Of a stretch of DNA of 64,000 nucleotides, positions 46,129-60,999 are shown piece by piece (position 1 is the stretch's first letter; each line of letters starts with the position of its first letter). Location of the stretch: the NCBI GenBank assembly GCA_026929865.2, contig CM049395.1, positions 36,346,001 through 36,410,000 on the forward strand, written 5' to 3'. The position numbers and the translations under genes were made by a program. The notes beneath the pieces are model-generated. The model did not search any database and was not told the DNA's origin. It worked only from the letters and a program-made list of their open reading frames with translations. This stretch comes from Hyperoplus lanceolatus. Taxonomy: Eukaryota; Chordata; Actinopteri; Uranoscopiformes; Ammodytidae.

Positions 46129-49100
46129 ACAGTAGCCTAATTATCATGTGGGCTTCTATAGTAAAGCCTGGAGCATCTGTAGGCTGCTGGCCTGGCACCT
46201 TGCCAAATGTGAGATACATTACACACACACTAACTTTACCATTTGTTTATCATGTTGCATTGACTGACTTGTGTTGCTGAAGGCTACAATTGGCTACAAT
46301 TAGCATGTAGTTTTATGCATCCTTTGCACCAAGGTGATCTGACCAGATAAAGATTGTTCACCTTGCCTCTTGTTTGTTGTTTATAAATGTCAATATATCT
46401 AACCTATAGAACAAGCCTAATGCTATCTGGTAACAAATAATAAAGAAATAATAAAGAGCAGACTGCAATTCATCTCATGTGTTCACTTGGTATGGGATGT
46501 TGCAAAGACGTCACTCTGCAAGCTAGCGTTCCTTATCACCGGTGTATTAACGTGATGAAAACACGCAAACTGTCATTCTTCATTGAGGTAGTCTGTTGGG
46601 CAAAATGGAAAACACAATAAAGGAAAAAGGCAAGGAGAGGTATGCGCCTGACGTTCGCGGCTTTCTAGCCTTCAAAGTGCCGCCAGCCGCGTCGCATAAG
46701 GAGCATTAGATATTTAAGGAGCGCCCGGGCTTAGTAATATGCCAGACCTAACGGAGAAAAACGCTATCAATACCTTTCTTCTCTTCTCCCCCTCACTGTC
46801 ACCCGATCTTTTCATGTTCCTGGAGTTGTGTTTACACTGCCTTGCTTTCATAAGGGGATACCTTGGTCGTTGTAGTGCATACATTCACGGCACCTCAATC
46901 ATTTGTCATTTTAGAAATTACATATGCACGTGCAGCCCAGCCGTTATTTCAGTCAGAGCCGAATTGAAAATATTTCAGTGTAAAATTGCTCATTGGTGGG
47001 GAGCACACTGAAGGAGAGGCTAAATAGGTAGAGATAAGAACTACAAATCCCAGATTGAGTGTTTTCCCCCGGCGGAAGTAGGGTTGACAAGCTGCAGAAG
47101 TTGCACAGCGCAGTTTCAGCGCAGGTACAGATCTACAATTTGTAAATATGCTGGTAAACATGGTTTTAAATCAGCGATGTAAGTTTGACAGCCCTCAATG
47201 ACATGACATTGAAATGAAAATATATGAAACAGATACGTAAAAGCACCAAATACTGCAAACTAACATTTTAATTCAAAATTGTCAATAATACAGTTAATGT
47301 ACCTTTAATTTAGTTTTTATTTCGTCAAAGGCCTCTTTCTTTTATACAGCCTATATATAATTTATACTTTTACATAATATAAATATAATGTAAAATGATA
47401 ATTATTTTTAGTTGTATTATAATGGTGGTGGTTGTGGTAGTAAGGTAATATGATGTAATGTGTTCAGTGTAAATTAAACACATATTGTGATATTTTCCCC
47501 CTAATATCCTGGTCTTCATCATGCATTTTCCACATGCTTCCCCTTTTTGTAAATCAAAAGCAGTGTAACTTTCATCTTTCACTATGTGTAAAAATAGCAA
47601 TCACGCTTTGAACATGCTCCAGTTCAAGAAGTCCCGCCAACCTTCTTTCAACTCTTGCATGCATCTCAAATCCAGGTGCGTTTTATTTTTTTTATTTTTT
47701 ATTTTTTTTCTCCTGCCAGTTTGGGCTCTAACCACGTCAGCCCTCTTTTCAACTCACTTGGTCTCATGAAAGTGTACCGTAACTTCACAGCGTCTATGTG
47801 GCTGCCTTTATGCATCACCCCGCAGTCGGAGCAGCTTTCCAAAGAGTTCATCCAGATTTCCCCATAACATGTTTTGAATAGCGCCGAAAATGTGTTCTGT
47901 CCATTGTTCCTATCAAAGCACATGTGAAATACATGAGAGACTTTCACGGATGGAGCGGCGGCGATGGTGGTGCAAAGGGGACTTGGATTTTGCAAGGGGT
48001 CTAAAACAAACACCTGCTACATATTAGCAATACAGACTTTGATCAGTGTCTTCATTAGTTTCCTTTGTAATCTCTTTTTCTTTTTATGGTAGAGCTGACC
48101 CAAGTGAGCCGGGTACAGTGATTTAACACACATGTTTCTTTCACCTGTCTTGTAAAATGCACAAAAAAAAAAGCTCTCCCACTTTTCAAAAGATGCCGAT
48201 GTCTCTGGCATCCCTTACTAATAAAAGGAGTGGGGTTCTTTTGAGTCTTTTTTGTAACTTACATTTCCTCTCCTCGGCCCTGGTCTTCCAAGGGGAGAGT
48301 ATGTTTTAAAAATATCCTTGAAATCATTTTATGGAAATTACATCCACGTGCAAGCCTTTTTCTTCTTTTCTTTTTTTTACATGTCGGCCCATAGTGCCTT
48401 TCTAGAGTTACCCTCATGGAAACAAAATGTTATGATGTTGTAAATAATTTATCTTTTTTTCAACTTATAAAGTCAAAATGTGCCTTTATCCAACCTCCAT
48501 CACCCCCGATCCATCACTATACTATGTTCTTTTTATGCGTCAAACTATCGTTCACATATTCACACTGTCAATCATCTTTATGGGTAACATTTCAAGGAAC
48601 AGCGGGTTCTCCTGCCTGACTCTTTTTTGGCGGTCAGATGTGGGGCTCTTTGAGTGAACATAATGTATAGGGCCAGTAATGGCACACAGGCCTCTTACCT
48701 TGTCCAACAAGCCCCGCAGAAGCTTGGGTTTTTAAACTCCGTCGCCGGTGGCCCAATAGTGGAACAGTGTCAAAGTCCTTACAATCCCTAAGGCTGAGAA
48801 AATCATATGTGCAGAGTGGGCCCTATTAAAGTAGTCACAAAGTATATAAACCGTTCAAATCAAGTCGTTTTTCAGGCAGCGCAGGTTTGCAGAAGCCTTT
48901 CAGAGCCGAGGTAGAGTACATTTATTTAATCATAATTCAGTAAATTGCTTTACAAATGTATTTAAAATAAATTGCAATACAATTCATGATGCCCAACCAT
49001 CATTTCTCTGTTCTCACTGTCAATCATTGTGATCGGGAACATGCATCAAGAGGAGAACGCTCTCTGGATGTTTTTGGTCAGATGTGTGTGTGGGTCTGTG

Positions 49101-50782
49101 AACAATCATAATGTACAGGCCTTTTTTTGGTCAGACAAGCCAATTACCTGTATCTACAACGCCTGTCATTTGTCCTACAGTGAATCAGGCTCTAAAGCAG
49201 GCACCTCTCCTCTCATGTCCCACCTGCAGGGGTCCTGCATAAGGCAAGGTCATCCCTGTACACACTCTGATGTGGTATCATATGGGATGGGATGGAAGAG
49301 GGTCTAGGGGGGGTAGATAAAAACTCTTTGAACTTATTTCATCGTCATCTCTAGCCTTCTTGGGGGGATGTTTTCTGTTATTGTGCCTTGCATCAGATCC
49401 GGATGACCCTTTGACAAGACTTTTGATATAATGAGCGTCTGAGAAAAAAAAATTGGGCAAGAATAAAAGATGAGAAGAGAACGGTGCCAGAACGTAGTAA
49501 AGCACAGTAAAGAAAGACAGGGACCATTGTGTTGTGTCTGTATTAAAACCAGAGCCCACAGCCCCCTGCAATCATTTATCTCCCCCTATATATACTTCAA
49601 ACTATATGAACCAAAAAATCAGAAATACCAGACAGGCCTCTTTTGTGAATAATGATATCTTTCCGATGCGAGGAGTTTTTCTGTTGTTGGGGCCACCTAG
49701 ATTTTGTATTATTACGTTATCAAGTTAAGTTGTGGTTTTTCTATGTATGAAAGGGAGGAAGCAAAACTACTGGGAAAACTGAAAACAACACAGCATAGCT
49801 TTGTCCTGCACCACACAAGACCTCTGGTGAAGGTACGGTTAGAATTGTAAAACAGCATTTTTTTTTTTTACATTCACCGCAACTCTGGGCCAGGAACTAT
49901 CTTTGGCCCATTGTCTTGCCCTACGTGAAGACAAGCTCCTTTTTTGATTTTTATTCATATCGAATGAGCATATGGAGCAAGTATGTGCCCCCCTCCTCGT
50001 GCTCGCTAACCTTCAATGCTTAGCCCCTAGGAAACTGTTATTTGTCAATGCTATAAAGCAGATTGCTGCCCAGTGGTTTCAATTAACATCAAAGAAGACC
50101 GGCGCAGGCAGTAATAGTTATATCAAAAACCTGAAATGTATTATTTAGACTAGGTTTATGTGCCGGAGTCCACCAAATGATTATGACCTTGTTCAGAAGA
50201 TTTTTTCTATTCTTGCTGACTTTTTCCTTTCCACATACTTTTGGCCTGGCTGCTTTGAAGCACCCCCACATCACTCCTGTACAGTCCCTTTGTAGCAGGC
50301 GGGTACCTGTGGGGCGCACACCCGGTGGCCTATTAGTCACAGGGCATAAAGAGTGCCACTGCAATAATAACGGAGAAGATTAAAAGTCTGTGTGGGTAGA
50401 TTTTTGGCAGACTTTGGAAATTGTCCCAGGTTTTTTTTTTTTTTTTCGCCCATTAATTTCTCACTGGAGACACATATATCGTATGGGTCCTGGTACTCGC
50501 ATTATGTTAAATTGTGCAAAATGTATGATGTGTAAAAGGTGCAAAGTTGAGAATAGGCACTCTGAGGGTTGCCTCTAAGAATCCTCTCCGTCATCCTGCT
50601 GTGACCACATGTATTTTTTATTACCGTGGTCTTTCTAGTCTACTTATTGTAGACAAGATTTACATTTGTTATAATGTGGAATATCTACAATAAAACAAAT
50701 CTGCATCAATGTTCACTTATTTTCTCATTTAGCTTGTTGTAATCATGTTTTAGTTCTCAGATCATTGTGGAAATAAGTTATA

Positions 50783-51098
50783 TTAAAGACCTACTTCACC
50801 GGTTGGAATATGAAGGTGTATTGAACTCGGAGATCCTATTTAGTATAAATGTGCAAAAAAAAAATTAAATCGGATCATCTTAGCCTGAGAAAAGGCAGAA
50901 AGAGTGTTTTATGGTCTCACTGTCTAACCCTACATTTTCCTTACTGTGACATCACAGTAAGGGTTAGAATTAACAGGACAGCTGGGCCAAGGGAAGACTA
51001 AGGGAAGACTGAGGGAAGAAAAACCTCACTCATTATATTATAATAGTTATTTTATAATGATAGAACGCTGGTTCCGTATGGGTGAAGTATTCCTTTAA
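50783..51098. mobile_element. TTAA-flanked MITE with central palindrome
   Basis: The 316-bp element starts TTAAAGACCTACTTCACC and ends GGTGAAGTATTCCTTTAA; the terminal inverted repeats match at most positions. A near-central palindrome (50939-50962) has 11-bp perfect arms, CCTTACTGTGA and TCACAGTAAGG, separated by two bases. The TTAAAGGAATASTTCACC type of terminus is common in teleost MITEs. No coding frame is present. Confidence 0.75.
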
Positions 51099-51989
51099 CT
51101 GTTAATTGTTTTCCTGTGTCATACCTTGTGTAACACTTTTTGAGTTATATGCTATTTACAGTTTGCGTATAGTCAAGTACCATTTTGGAATGTATCTGTG
51201 TATTTACTTTTTTGTTTTGTGAATACTTGGACAGTGTCGTTCACAGAAACCAATTAAATTAAACTAATATCAAATCACGTATCTACACTGTCATTGAGTC
51301 CAATGCAAAATGCTGGCAGTACTGGTGTGATCCATGTGCCTTCTTTTGACATTTCCCTCAGTATTATACCTTTAACTGTGTTTTGACTAATATGGATTGT
51401 TAAACAAAGAGGCCCAGACTGGACCAGTGAAAACAAACTCAAACTTCACTTTGCAGTCCTTTAGGGACCAACGTGCCAGACCTGAGTATGAGTAGCACCT
51501 GCTGTCTGGCTAATAGAACTATACCTTTCTTTAATTCCCAGTGAAAAAGATTGTTTCTTAAATCCACATTGAAAGCTCTGCAGGGACAGAAGCTATTTGT
51601 TACCTCAAGCCCGTAGCGGGAATATCGTTAAAAACCCTTGCAAACCCATGGCCGCGGCTTAAAGTGCACCCTGGGCCCTTTTAAAGTGGTTAAAAATGTA
51701 CATACACTATTCAATACATGTTGATTAAGCCTCAATAAATGATCGTATGGCACCACAGGAAAGAAGCCTTTGGTTAGGAACAGAAAGAGCGTGCAGCCTT
51801 AGCCTAAGATGTGGTACACCTCCTCGCCTGGGATCACTTCCAGACAGCGAAAGGAGGAAGCGCTTTGCAATTGCTGTGATTTGAATACCATGATCACCAA
51901 GTACTTTTTTTTTATAAGAACCCCATTAAAAGTGAGGGTTTTGACATACAAAAGAGCCCCTTTTTAAATCTCACGCACAATGTCGGGCT

Positions 51990-52420
51990 GAGAGACGTTA
52001 TAAAAGAGTCCACACGGAAGCACGCGCCCTCTGTGTGTGTCCCTTGCCTCGCGCGCCATCGGGAGGGAAAAATCTTTTGTCGAGGCAGAGATGGCCCTAT
52101 TTTTTTCTTTTCTGGAGAAGCTTGCTCCCTATCGCTTTAGAACCACGCTGCAGATTAATCGCACATTTGTTTGAGCATGATACAATCACCCAAGGGCCGG
52201 ACTTAACTTTTCAACAAAGACGTCTGCTTGAAATATGCCGATTTGTCAAAATACTCCCACGATCTAAGAAAATAAGTCGCCCTGAATGGGACCAGCTGAG
52301 GTGGACACAATGGGCCAGTGTGACCCCCCCCCCCCCCCCTTTCGCCTCCACCTGCTTTTGACAGTGTTTATAAAGTGCCAACTCCTCTCATTAGCGCTCC
52401 TATTATCCCTGAGTTATAGC
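51990..52420. promoter_or_regulatory. Candidate conserved non-coding element (intron 1)
   Basis: This complex, relatively GC-balanced block contains GCAGATTAATCGCACATTTG (a bicoid/Otx-like TAATC core) and several non-repetitive segments, interrupted at the end by a C run (52325-52339). It has short open frames on the plus strand but no protein family resemblance. Confidence 0.3.
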
Positions 52421-54558
52421 AGCGACGCACATCAAACGCAAGCCCGAGTGAACAATGGCTGAAATGGCATTAATATGATATGCAAGAGTTCAACAAATAT
52501 CGGGGAGGGATGTCTTTGATGGGGGGGGGGGACTGTTTTACATTAGGAGGCTTTTTATTAGGGCTTTTCTGCTCTTTAATGTGCATGTTTTCCCTTTGAG
52601 TCAGTGTTACCAGGTTTAGGTTTTTTGTTTTTTTGTGACCTGGTTTGGTGAATTCAGTAAGAAGCCGCACATACGGTGCACATACGAGAAAAATTGTTAG
52701 TACACACTTAGGACACATATTGGTAGTTCTTAAAGAAGAAGAAAATGGGTCTTTAATCAAAACCCCCTCTGGGCTATTAAAAAACCATTCCATTGCATGC
52801 TATTTTCCACTGGTGTATTGATGTTCAACACGTTCATTGCATTAATCTCGCTCCCCATTTGTTACTAATAAATGTTAAAAGTGCACGCTGAGAAATGTGT
52901 GAAATTGATTCAAGTTTTGGCGGGTGATCAAGTATTCAACTGACAGCCCCAAACTGTACACGACCCCACCAGACTTCTGACCACTGACAAGAGAAACACT
53001 GATATGGGTTTATTTATCCACGCACGTTTTTCTCCGCATTTGCAAATGAGTTGACATTACGGATCGTGCTGATGGTGACAGATACATTTAACACTGGATG
53101 AAAAGTTTAAATCACACCCGATTTACCCCTTTATACATTCTCTGGTGGGGTGGGGCACCTTCACGTCTGATTACACTACGATCAACTGAATGACAGCTTG
53201 GTTTACAGTAGAACCCAGGCACTTCACACTCCTCTCCCCCCACCCTGCCCTCAAAGGTCAAATTGGGAATTTTATAAGAAAGCGTGTAACATAAATTCTG
53301 TCTTTTTCGGTTTGCTTCTCATTTGCTTTCAGTGTTCCTACACACTTTTGAGACGTGTGGCGAGTGAGTCGGACATAAGTGCAAAAGGCATATCCTGAGA
53401 AATAGCCACTAAACAAATGATTTGGCATCATTCAAAATAAAACTGTTTCAACTGCACAACCTCGCTAGTTATAATCGGACAAGTCATTTTTTTAGTCTAC
53501 CATCCAAACTGAGCTGTTCACAAGGTTTTTTGAAGCGGCCTTGGAGACTCACGATTAGATGTATAAATGTATATCTATATTTCTCCGAGCAAGAATTGAA
53601 AAATCTTGTGGATGCAGTGCCACATGTGTTTGCATGTCTGTTTGGTTTGGCCGGGAACTGACAGCAGCTTCTGGTTATTCAGAAACCCATTTAGATTGCT
53701 TTGATCCACAAATGGGCCTTGTTTCCATTTAGTCTCCAAATGGTGTTCTGTATTTGCGCTGCGGTGCACGGATCGGAACCTCTGTGATTTGTTCTTACGT
53801 GTTAAATTTCATGTCATTGCAAGATCATTTTAAGACACACACAGGATGTCCGTCATCCCCCCATCCTCTTTCCCATGTTCTCGTTATTGCCATCATCAGT
53901 AACCAATTCCTTTTTGCTGAAATATGGAACATAATGAGAAGCTGTTTGGGGAACTTTAGTCTCTGTGGGAGCTTTTGAGGTTTTTATGGGATCATTTGTT
54001 ATAACTTGCAATTGATCATCTCTATGAGACGGATTCACAACACGCAATGACATAAATGATGTTTTGATGATGTCATAGTGTCAGGCTAACATCCTGATCT
54101 CTGTAAAATCTCTATACTTTACATCACACAAGTACAACACACCTAGAGATAATTCCTTCCATGCACTTCTGACATGAAGGCAGCCCCCAGACAAAAGTTC
54201 TAAAGCCATTGAACAATTCTGCAAATTGTGTTGTTTTGTGGTACATGGTTAAGGCAGATTAATAAAGAATGTGGATTTGCCTATGCTCACGGGCTGAGGA
54301 CAAGGGAACTGACAACTGTCGAAAAAAGAGAAGAAAAACACCACAGCTTTTGTACACATGTAGATCATACATGTCACGGAGCCAAGTCCCCCCATTTCAA
54401 CACAGTGTCAAAGGCGGCTCTGGACCGCATCCCGAGCTCTTTGCTTGTTTGTCTTTTGTAAAAGAAGGACAACTACCCCGGCAGTGCCAAAGCACCCCAG
54501 GCTCTTTGATATGTGAAAGCCTAACAGTGGGACTGCTCCCTGCTCAGCTGGTACGCAG

Positions 54559-54559
<1 letters not shown>

Positions 54560-54644
<85 letters not shown>
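54560..54644. repeat. (TG)42 microsatellite
   Basis: This is an uninterrupted TG run in intron 1. Confidence 0.98.
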
Positions 54645-54646
<2 letters not shown>

Positions 54647-56513
54647 GGGGAGCCCGCTGTCTGAACCGAACACAGATTAGTGACTCCTTTTTTTTATTCC
54701 TAATAAATAAACCCCAGTGCATGCTGGGTTATGTGTGAGGGGAAAATAACATGCCACTAGCCAATCAGAAGCAGGTGGTAGGACTTGGTGGCTACAGACC
54801 CTGCAGCTCTTATCATAAAACAACTGCACTTTTAACTTTAATTGTAGTTGTGGATAGATTTTGGGGTTTGGGTTAGAAGTGTTTTATTACTTCGGACTGG
54901 AATCAAAGCAACAGAAATGTAATTATGTTAAAAGCAGGCAACAATTTTGTTGTAATGGACGGTGGCCAAGTTTCAGGCTGAGCTCACCGATAAGGGTACT
55001 GCCACACATGCAAACAGGAGGTTTGGTCTACTTCAGTACTGTACTTAAGCACAATTCTGAGGTTCTTGTACATTCTTTGATTTTTTTCCATTATGCTTAT
55101 CTATACTTAAACTACATTTCAGTGGAAAATGTTCTATATTTTACTCACTCACTACAATTATAGCAGCCATAGTTACTGATTACATTGCAGATTTAGATTT
55201 TTACACACAAAATGTGATCAGATCATAAACTGAAAAATGTCTTCAGATTGAATTATGTATAAAAAGTATGACTGTTTTTTAAGTAGCTCCACGTTGTCAA
55301 CTATAAGAGTAAAAGGCTGTTCACACATTTAGGCATCAGTTACAGCATGATATTAAAATATTCAATATTATAGCACTCACATTAGGCATTACGCTGCATA
55401 ATGATAACATTGCTCACTAGGACCGGTGGTAGTAATAAAGTATTTCTACAATGCGGTAGTTATGCTTCTTATGTGGAATAATTTTAAAATGTTATACGCT
55501 GACATTAAAACTAAATGTGTCTTCTGACTTCTAAATATGAACTTTTTATTTAAAAAACACACAATTGTTTGAAGTCTTATAGACCAACCATATATCCCAA
55601 TCAAATACATTTCTATTAGTTAACTAATGTTAAAATGTAATGGAGTGGACTGTTCTGGTTGCAGCCACTATCCTTAGCAGTTTATTATGGTTGAAGTGAA
55701 TGCCAAGAAAATATGAAATAAGTGTAACATCAGTGTTGAATGGGACCTGCCAATCGTCACTTATGGCACAAAATAACACCTGCACGGCATGGCAACACTC
55801 TGAAACACACACACACACAAACACACATACACAGACAGAGACTTCTGCTACTGTACATGTGACTTCCTTTACACTCTTCCAACTTTAAGAAGGAGTCTGG
55901 TTAATCCATAAGCTATAGTGTGTGTGTATAGTGAACAGTTGAAATAGGCCATAGGTAGATCTCTGTGTGATGTTCTTCTGGGCTGATGGCCTCCAGTGGG
56001 TTTTTTGCTCTGAACGTAGTGGGGGGAGATTATGATGAAAGGAGCAGAGAATGAGATGACACACCCTGTCTCCATAATTCGCTGCTTCATGGTGAACAGA
56101 GGCATTAAGCACCCCTCTCTCTCTCTCTCTGGAGAATGCTACATGTCACACCGCACTGTGCCTCTATATGAGTCAGTCACCTCAGGTGTTTCGCACGCAC
56201 ATCAACCCAGGCATGGCATGTCGTCAGATTACTTCATCCACACAGCATCTGAGATCACAGAGCAAAAGAAATATGATTGATATTGCCAAGAAATGATGCT
56301 TCAGAGTGGAGTTTCCCCTCACCACTAAACACTAAAAAAAAAAAGTGGGTAAGGAAGGTAGTCTGGTCCTGGAGGATGTGCCAACTGACAATTTAAATGT
56401 TCAGGTTTCAAAGGAGAGTTTAAGGGTTTCTTTGTTTAAGTGCTGAAACAATGTGTGTGTCCCCTCTGCCAGGATTGAAAACCCGTGGGGAAAATGACAA
56501 ATGTATGCTACAT

Positions 56514-56620
56514 TTTCAATCAATCAATCAATCACTATGTCTCTATATAGCCCATTACAGCAACCAGCAGGTATCCAAAGTGCCTAATATCAAAGAAACA
56601 CAAATACAAAGTAAGTAAAA
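56514..56620 (-). mobile_element. LINE 3' end fragment, reverse orientation
   Basis: TCAATCAATCAATCAC is followed by TCTCTATATAGCCCATTACA and a weaker ACCAGCAG...CAAAGTGC block. This is the reverse complement of a typical fish LINE tail (GCACTTT ... GGGCTATATAAATAAA ... TTGATTGATT). It is short and diverged. Confidence 0.45.
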
Positions 56621-58056
56621 TCAGAAATGTATTCATAAAAGCAGAAGCTAAACAAAATTGTTTCATTGCTTAATTTTCACATTCACACCTAAACTGTGTG
56701 TTGTAAGACTGATAGTTAACGCCAGTACTGATGACATTCAGCTAAATGGGAACTTCGCTATGCTAACAGGCTAACATTATACAATGCCAGCAAAACGTTT
56801 TGCAAGATAGTTGTACTCCACAGGTATATAATATAAAAGTAGCCTATTAAAATTATGGATAGATAAATGTATTTCCTTAGTCTGATGTATTTTTTTTTTG
56901 TACACCATTACAATTAAGATACCAATGAAATAAAGTTGACCCTTTTTTGACTCATCTCACTTCTGACCCCGGTTTCACACACCGTAAATCAACTAAGACA
57001 ATAAAATAAAATAAAAAAGCAGCAATCCAACATGCTCAACCACAAAAAAAAACAACATCACACTGCCATTTTGGTGCCTTTCCCATAATTAGTCAGCAAT
57101 CGGAGATAAAGCGTGTGATTGGGAGTGCAAACATCGTGGGGAATCGCAGAGTAGACTGTGGTTTGGGATGGTAAATTCCTCTGGGAGACACAAGTCTGTC
57201 ACAGGCGGAAACACTTGATTTAAAGGCGTTGATTCAGTGAATTACCCGCTCAGAGAGGCGGCACAGGAGTTTTTAATTGCAAACATTAAATTACAGACAG
57301 AGGAGAAATTGTGGCGTGCAGTCAGTCACTGTACAGTGTGTATTTAGACCGAGTCGCAGCTGTAGCTTTGGTCCTGATGAGTGTCAGAGAGTCATCAAGA
57401 CATCTTCTTGTTGTTCATGCTGGGTGTGTGTGTGTTATATCACACACACATGTGTGTATTGGTAAGTGAAGACAATTTCCAGGTCTGTGTCCCATTTAAA
57501 AATAATTCATACAATAATATTTTCAGCTCGTAGTTTAGTTTCTGTGCATGTATCTATTGGGCAAATTTAATGAAAATTACATAATCTTTTTTTGTTTGTT
57601 TATTGTATACTTTCTTCACTGTCTTGGGTTGTTTGAAATTTAAAAATACTTTAAATTGAAACGAACAATAAATATTTTCCCATGTGTGTTATCTGCTTTA
57701 TCTTTTTGCTCCTATATGCACTTTGTTGTGCTTTAGATCTACACTTTGGCAGTTGAAAATACTGTTATCACACAAAACCATTTAGGTTACTTTGTATCTG
57801 GCACCTATTAGTTAGCGGTAACTCATTTGTATTGTACAGTTAGTATGTGGCATATGACCGACTCACTTGTCCTTCCTACACATATGTACAAGTTGTGATA
57901 TCCGGTCCACCAAAATGTCTACATAGTGTTTTTGGGTTTTCACTGTGGTCGTACTAATCTCCCAGTGGCACCAAACAGATTTGTGTGTCTATATTGGGCT
58001 GTGCAATGGTTACCACTCAACTATGTTGATCACTTTGTGGAAGGATGTCTGTTTCT

Positions 58057-58058
<2 letters not shown>

Positions 58059-58139
<81 letters not shown>

Positions 58140-58185
58140 CATGTGTGTGTGTGCATGTGTGTGTGTTTGCAAGTCATACCATATG

Positions 58186-58272
<87 letters not shown>
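58059..58272. repeat. Double (GT)n microsatellite
   Basis: Two GT arrays (58059-58135 and 58189-58272) are separated by a degenerate GTGC/ATGT spacer with GCAAGTCATACCATATGA. Confidence 0.97.
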
Positions 58273-58273
<1 letters not shown>

Positions 58274-58678
58274 ACATGTAGCAGTGTCACACATGGGTGT
58301 GAATGACTTGGTCGTGATTGTACGTGTTGCAAGCGTGTGCGTGTGGGAGTGGACTGTGTGTAATGTCAACAAACAGCAACAACAACAACAACAGTTCCGC
58401 TGGCTGCCAGTGAGCCTCAGCTATGTTGTAATTAGAAGTGGATGAAAATGTGGGACAACAGCGCCTTTAACCGTAAACCAAACATTTCTCTCAGGCGAAG
58501 GGATTACAGGCAGAGATGCGGTCTGCTCTCTCCCCCTCTGCATGCCACATGTCGCCGCTCCTCTGGCCAATGATGCTGCTCCTCTGCTCTGCCACTGGCC
58601 ATTTAGGTCTGCAACACAGATGTGTGATATGGTCACCTCTCAAGTGACTCACCCTTTGTGTATACACTACATGTGTGC

Positions 58679-58680
<2 letters not shown>

Positions 58681-58774
<94 letters not shown>
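58681..58774. repeat. (TG)47 microsatellite
   Basis: This is an uninterrupted TG run in intron 1, 0.4 kb from the double array. A (CAA)n block lies between them at 58372-58391. Confidence 0.98.
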
Positions 58775-58776
<2 letters not shown>

Positions 58777-60363
58777 CTGCAAATCCAATTATCATCCAGT
58801 CTGTGCTGCCTCCCACTGGTTGGGCACGATACTGACATACTGACGCTGACACTTTTGTCTCTCCCCAAAACTACATCCTCTCTTGAGAAACAAAAATCAT
58901 TTCAAAGTAATAATACAAGTAATTCATGTTGTACTTGAGTTAACCGGCTTGGAGTTAAGTGTGTCAAAATGGATCAGAATCCGCTGAACTGTAATAAATC
59001 ACTTTCCCATACCAAAAAAGCCTCAACCATCCATAGTTGGAACACCGGGAAGCTCAATAAACGCTAACAAGGGGGATGTAAATCGAACGTTGCCTCACAT
59101 CTGTATTTTCCACTGTCAAGAAAAAAGTGAATGATTTTGCACTGCAGCTCGGTTTTTTAAAACAAGACCACCGCATGCGTGAATGCGTTTCAGGCTCTGA
59201 GGCTCTCTACCACCATGTCCCGGCATGGGGGGGGGGGGGGGACACATCTGAGAAAACTTGTAAACAGTCAACCATAATCATATGTACCCTGAACGGAGAC
59301 ATGATTAATCTAATCCCTGCATGTCTGAAAACGCCAGAAAATGTCTCTCTTCTGGAAAGCAATCAAGACTGGCTTGCCCCGTGGATATACATTGCAACGG
59401 CTGTGAAAAGATAGAGGCAAAAAGAAAAAGAAAAAAGAGTTTTATCCAATTGGGTTTAGTTGATCAAGTTACAGCAAAAGGCACGCTGCCTGCCATGTGG
59501 GTAACCCAGTGCAATGTGCAGCCCGGGGGAATGATTGAGACCTGTACCCTGTCGGCCCGGCCCCTTCTCGGGTTGACCTCTTTGCATCCTCGCAAAAAGA
59601 TAGATAATGAGTTCAGGAGTTTAATTGGCAGCAATAAAACAACACAGAGACGTTCTTTGTTTTCCCAAACACTCGGTCCAAACGAGGCAAGTCTTCTGCC
59701 AGCATTCATGAGCCCGGCATGGGGCAGCAGGGAGAGCTATGGGGCTGCAAGGTCAACTACGGGGGCCTGACCTTCTGCATTCCTGTTCCCCCATTCTCGA
59801 CAGCCTTCCTCCGGGGTGCAGTCAGGTGGGAGTGGGTCCCCTCATCCACACAGACCGCATGACACAAGAGAGAGTGAGAGGGAGAGAGAGTGAGAGAAAG
59901 AGAGAGATGGGAGGAGGGGGGCTTGGATGCGGACAGAATGGTTTGCTCAGCAGCCTGTTGCTGGGGTTTGTTTGGAGCTGCGGTCCTCGCTTGGAATATG
60001 TAACCGAATTCCTTTCCCTGTCCCACAATGGGAGTCTGCTGCCAGCTTCTCTCTGGCAATGAGGCCCTGAATTAGGGCCAGTCCTCCTGCTCATCCCACA
60101 GAGCCTTTCATGTTCCCAAACCGCAGCCTGAGCGAGGCGCCTCGGTTTCAACAGCAGCAGACCAGCATATGTTTGCCTAATTCCTGAGACATGATGACAG
60201 TGGTCTCCCAGCCACGAAAAGACAGCTTCAGTTTTTTTTTTTTTTTTTTTCGTTTTCTTGTTTCTAGATCCTGCATTTTAATTATTCATTTCTGTTGTCG
60301 ATGACTTCCAACAGTTACACACCACATGTTTTCTCATTACACAGGTTTTTTTTTTTTTCGAGC

Positions 60364-60364
<1 letters not shown>

Positions 60365-60411
<47 letters not shown>

Positions 60412-60452
60412 CACTCATATTCACGTACACACACACACACACACACACACAC
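60365..60452. repeat. Double (AC)n microsatellite
   Basis: Two AC runs (60365-60407 and 60427-60452) are separated by a short spacer. A T run lies at 60347-60358. Confidence 0.97.
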
Positions 60453-60999
60453 CCCTAAACTTTTCCTCCTACCTCCACCGCGGTCACCCTTCTCGTATAC
60501 CCACAATGCTTTGCTAGCTCATGACCCTGCAAACTGGAAAAGCAGCGGGGGAGGTGTTTTTTTTTCCATTGCCCAGCAGGAGATGGAATTATGGTCGGGG
60601 TTATTACCCACAACTGCTAGGTGCAAGGACGGATGACAGGGCTGAGAGGTGGACAAAGTCTTCCTGCCACCGGTCACAGCAGATTACCCCCAGAAAACCC
60701 AGGGCCCTGATCTCGTAAAGACAGGGCGTCTTAGAGCAACACCCAACGCTACACACCCACCTGATGCCCTCTTCAACTTGCATTCACACTTACTCATTGG
60801 CGCCTAGAGTATACTATCAGAGCCTTTTGTTTTTAGCTGTCTGGGGAGTTGCACAAATGTAATATTTATACGACATGAAGAGCAATTTAATTAGAGAATC
60901 CACTTAGGAATATGAATTTGGTGTTTTCCAGTACATTGGCTGGGAGCAGCAGCAGCCAGCTGGAGCAGGTAGCTAGGAGTTCACCAAATCTTCATAGTG

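Noticed and set aside
47190..47205. TTTGACAGCCCTC resembling the end of the hAT element at 8751
   Set aside because: Only about 12 bases match, no opposite end or 8-bp duplication is found nearby, so chance similarity is more likely.
57421..57455. GT/CA hairpin (GTGTGTGTG ... CACACACAC)
   Set aside because: It is a small inverted dinucleotide repeat with no further context; common in this repeat-rich sequence.
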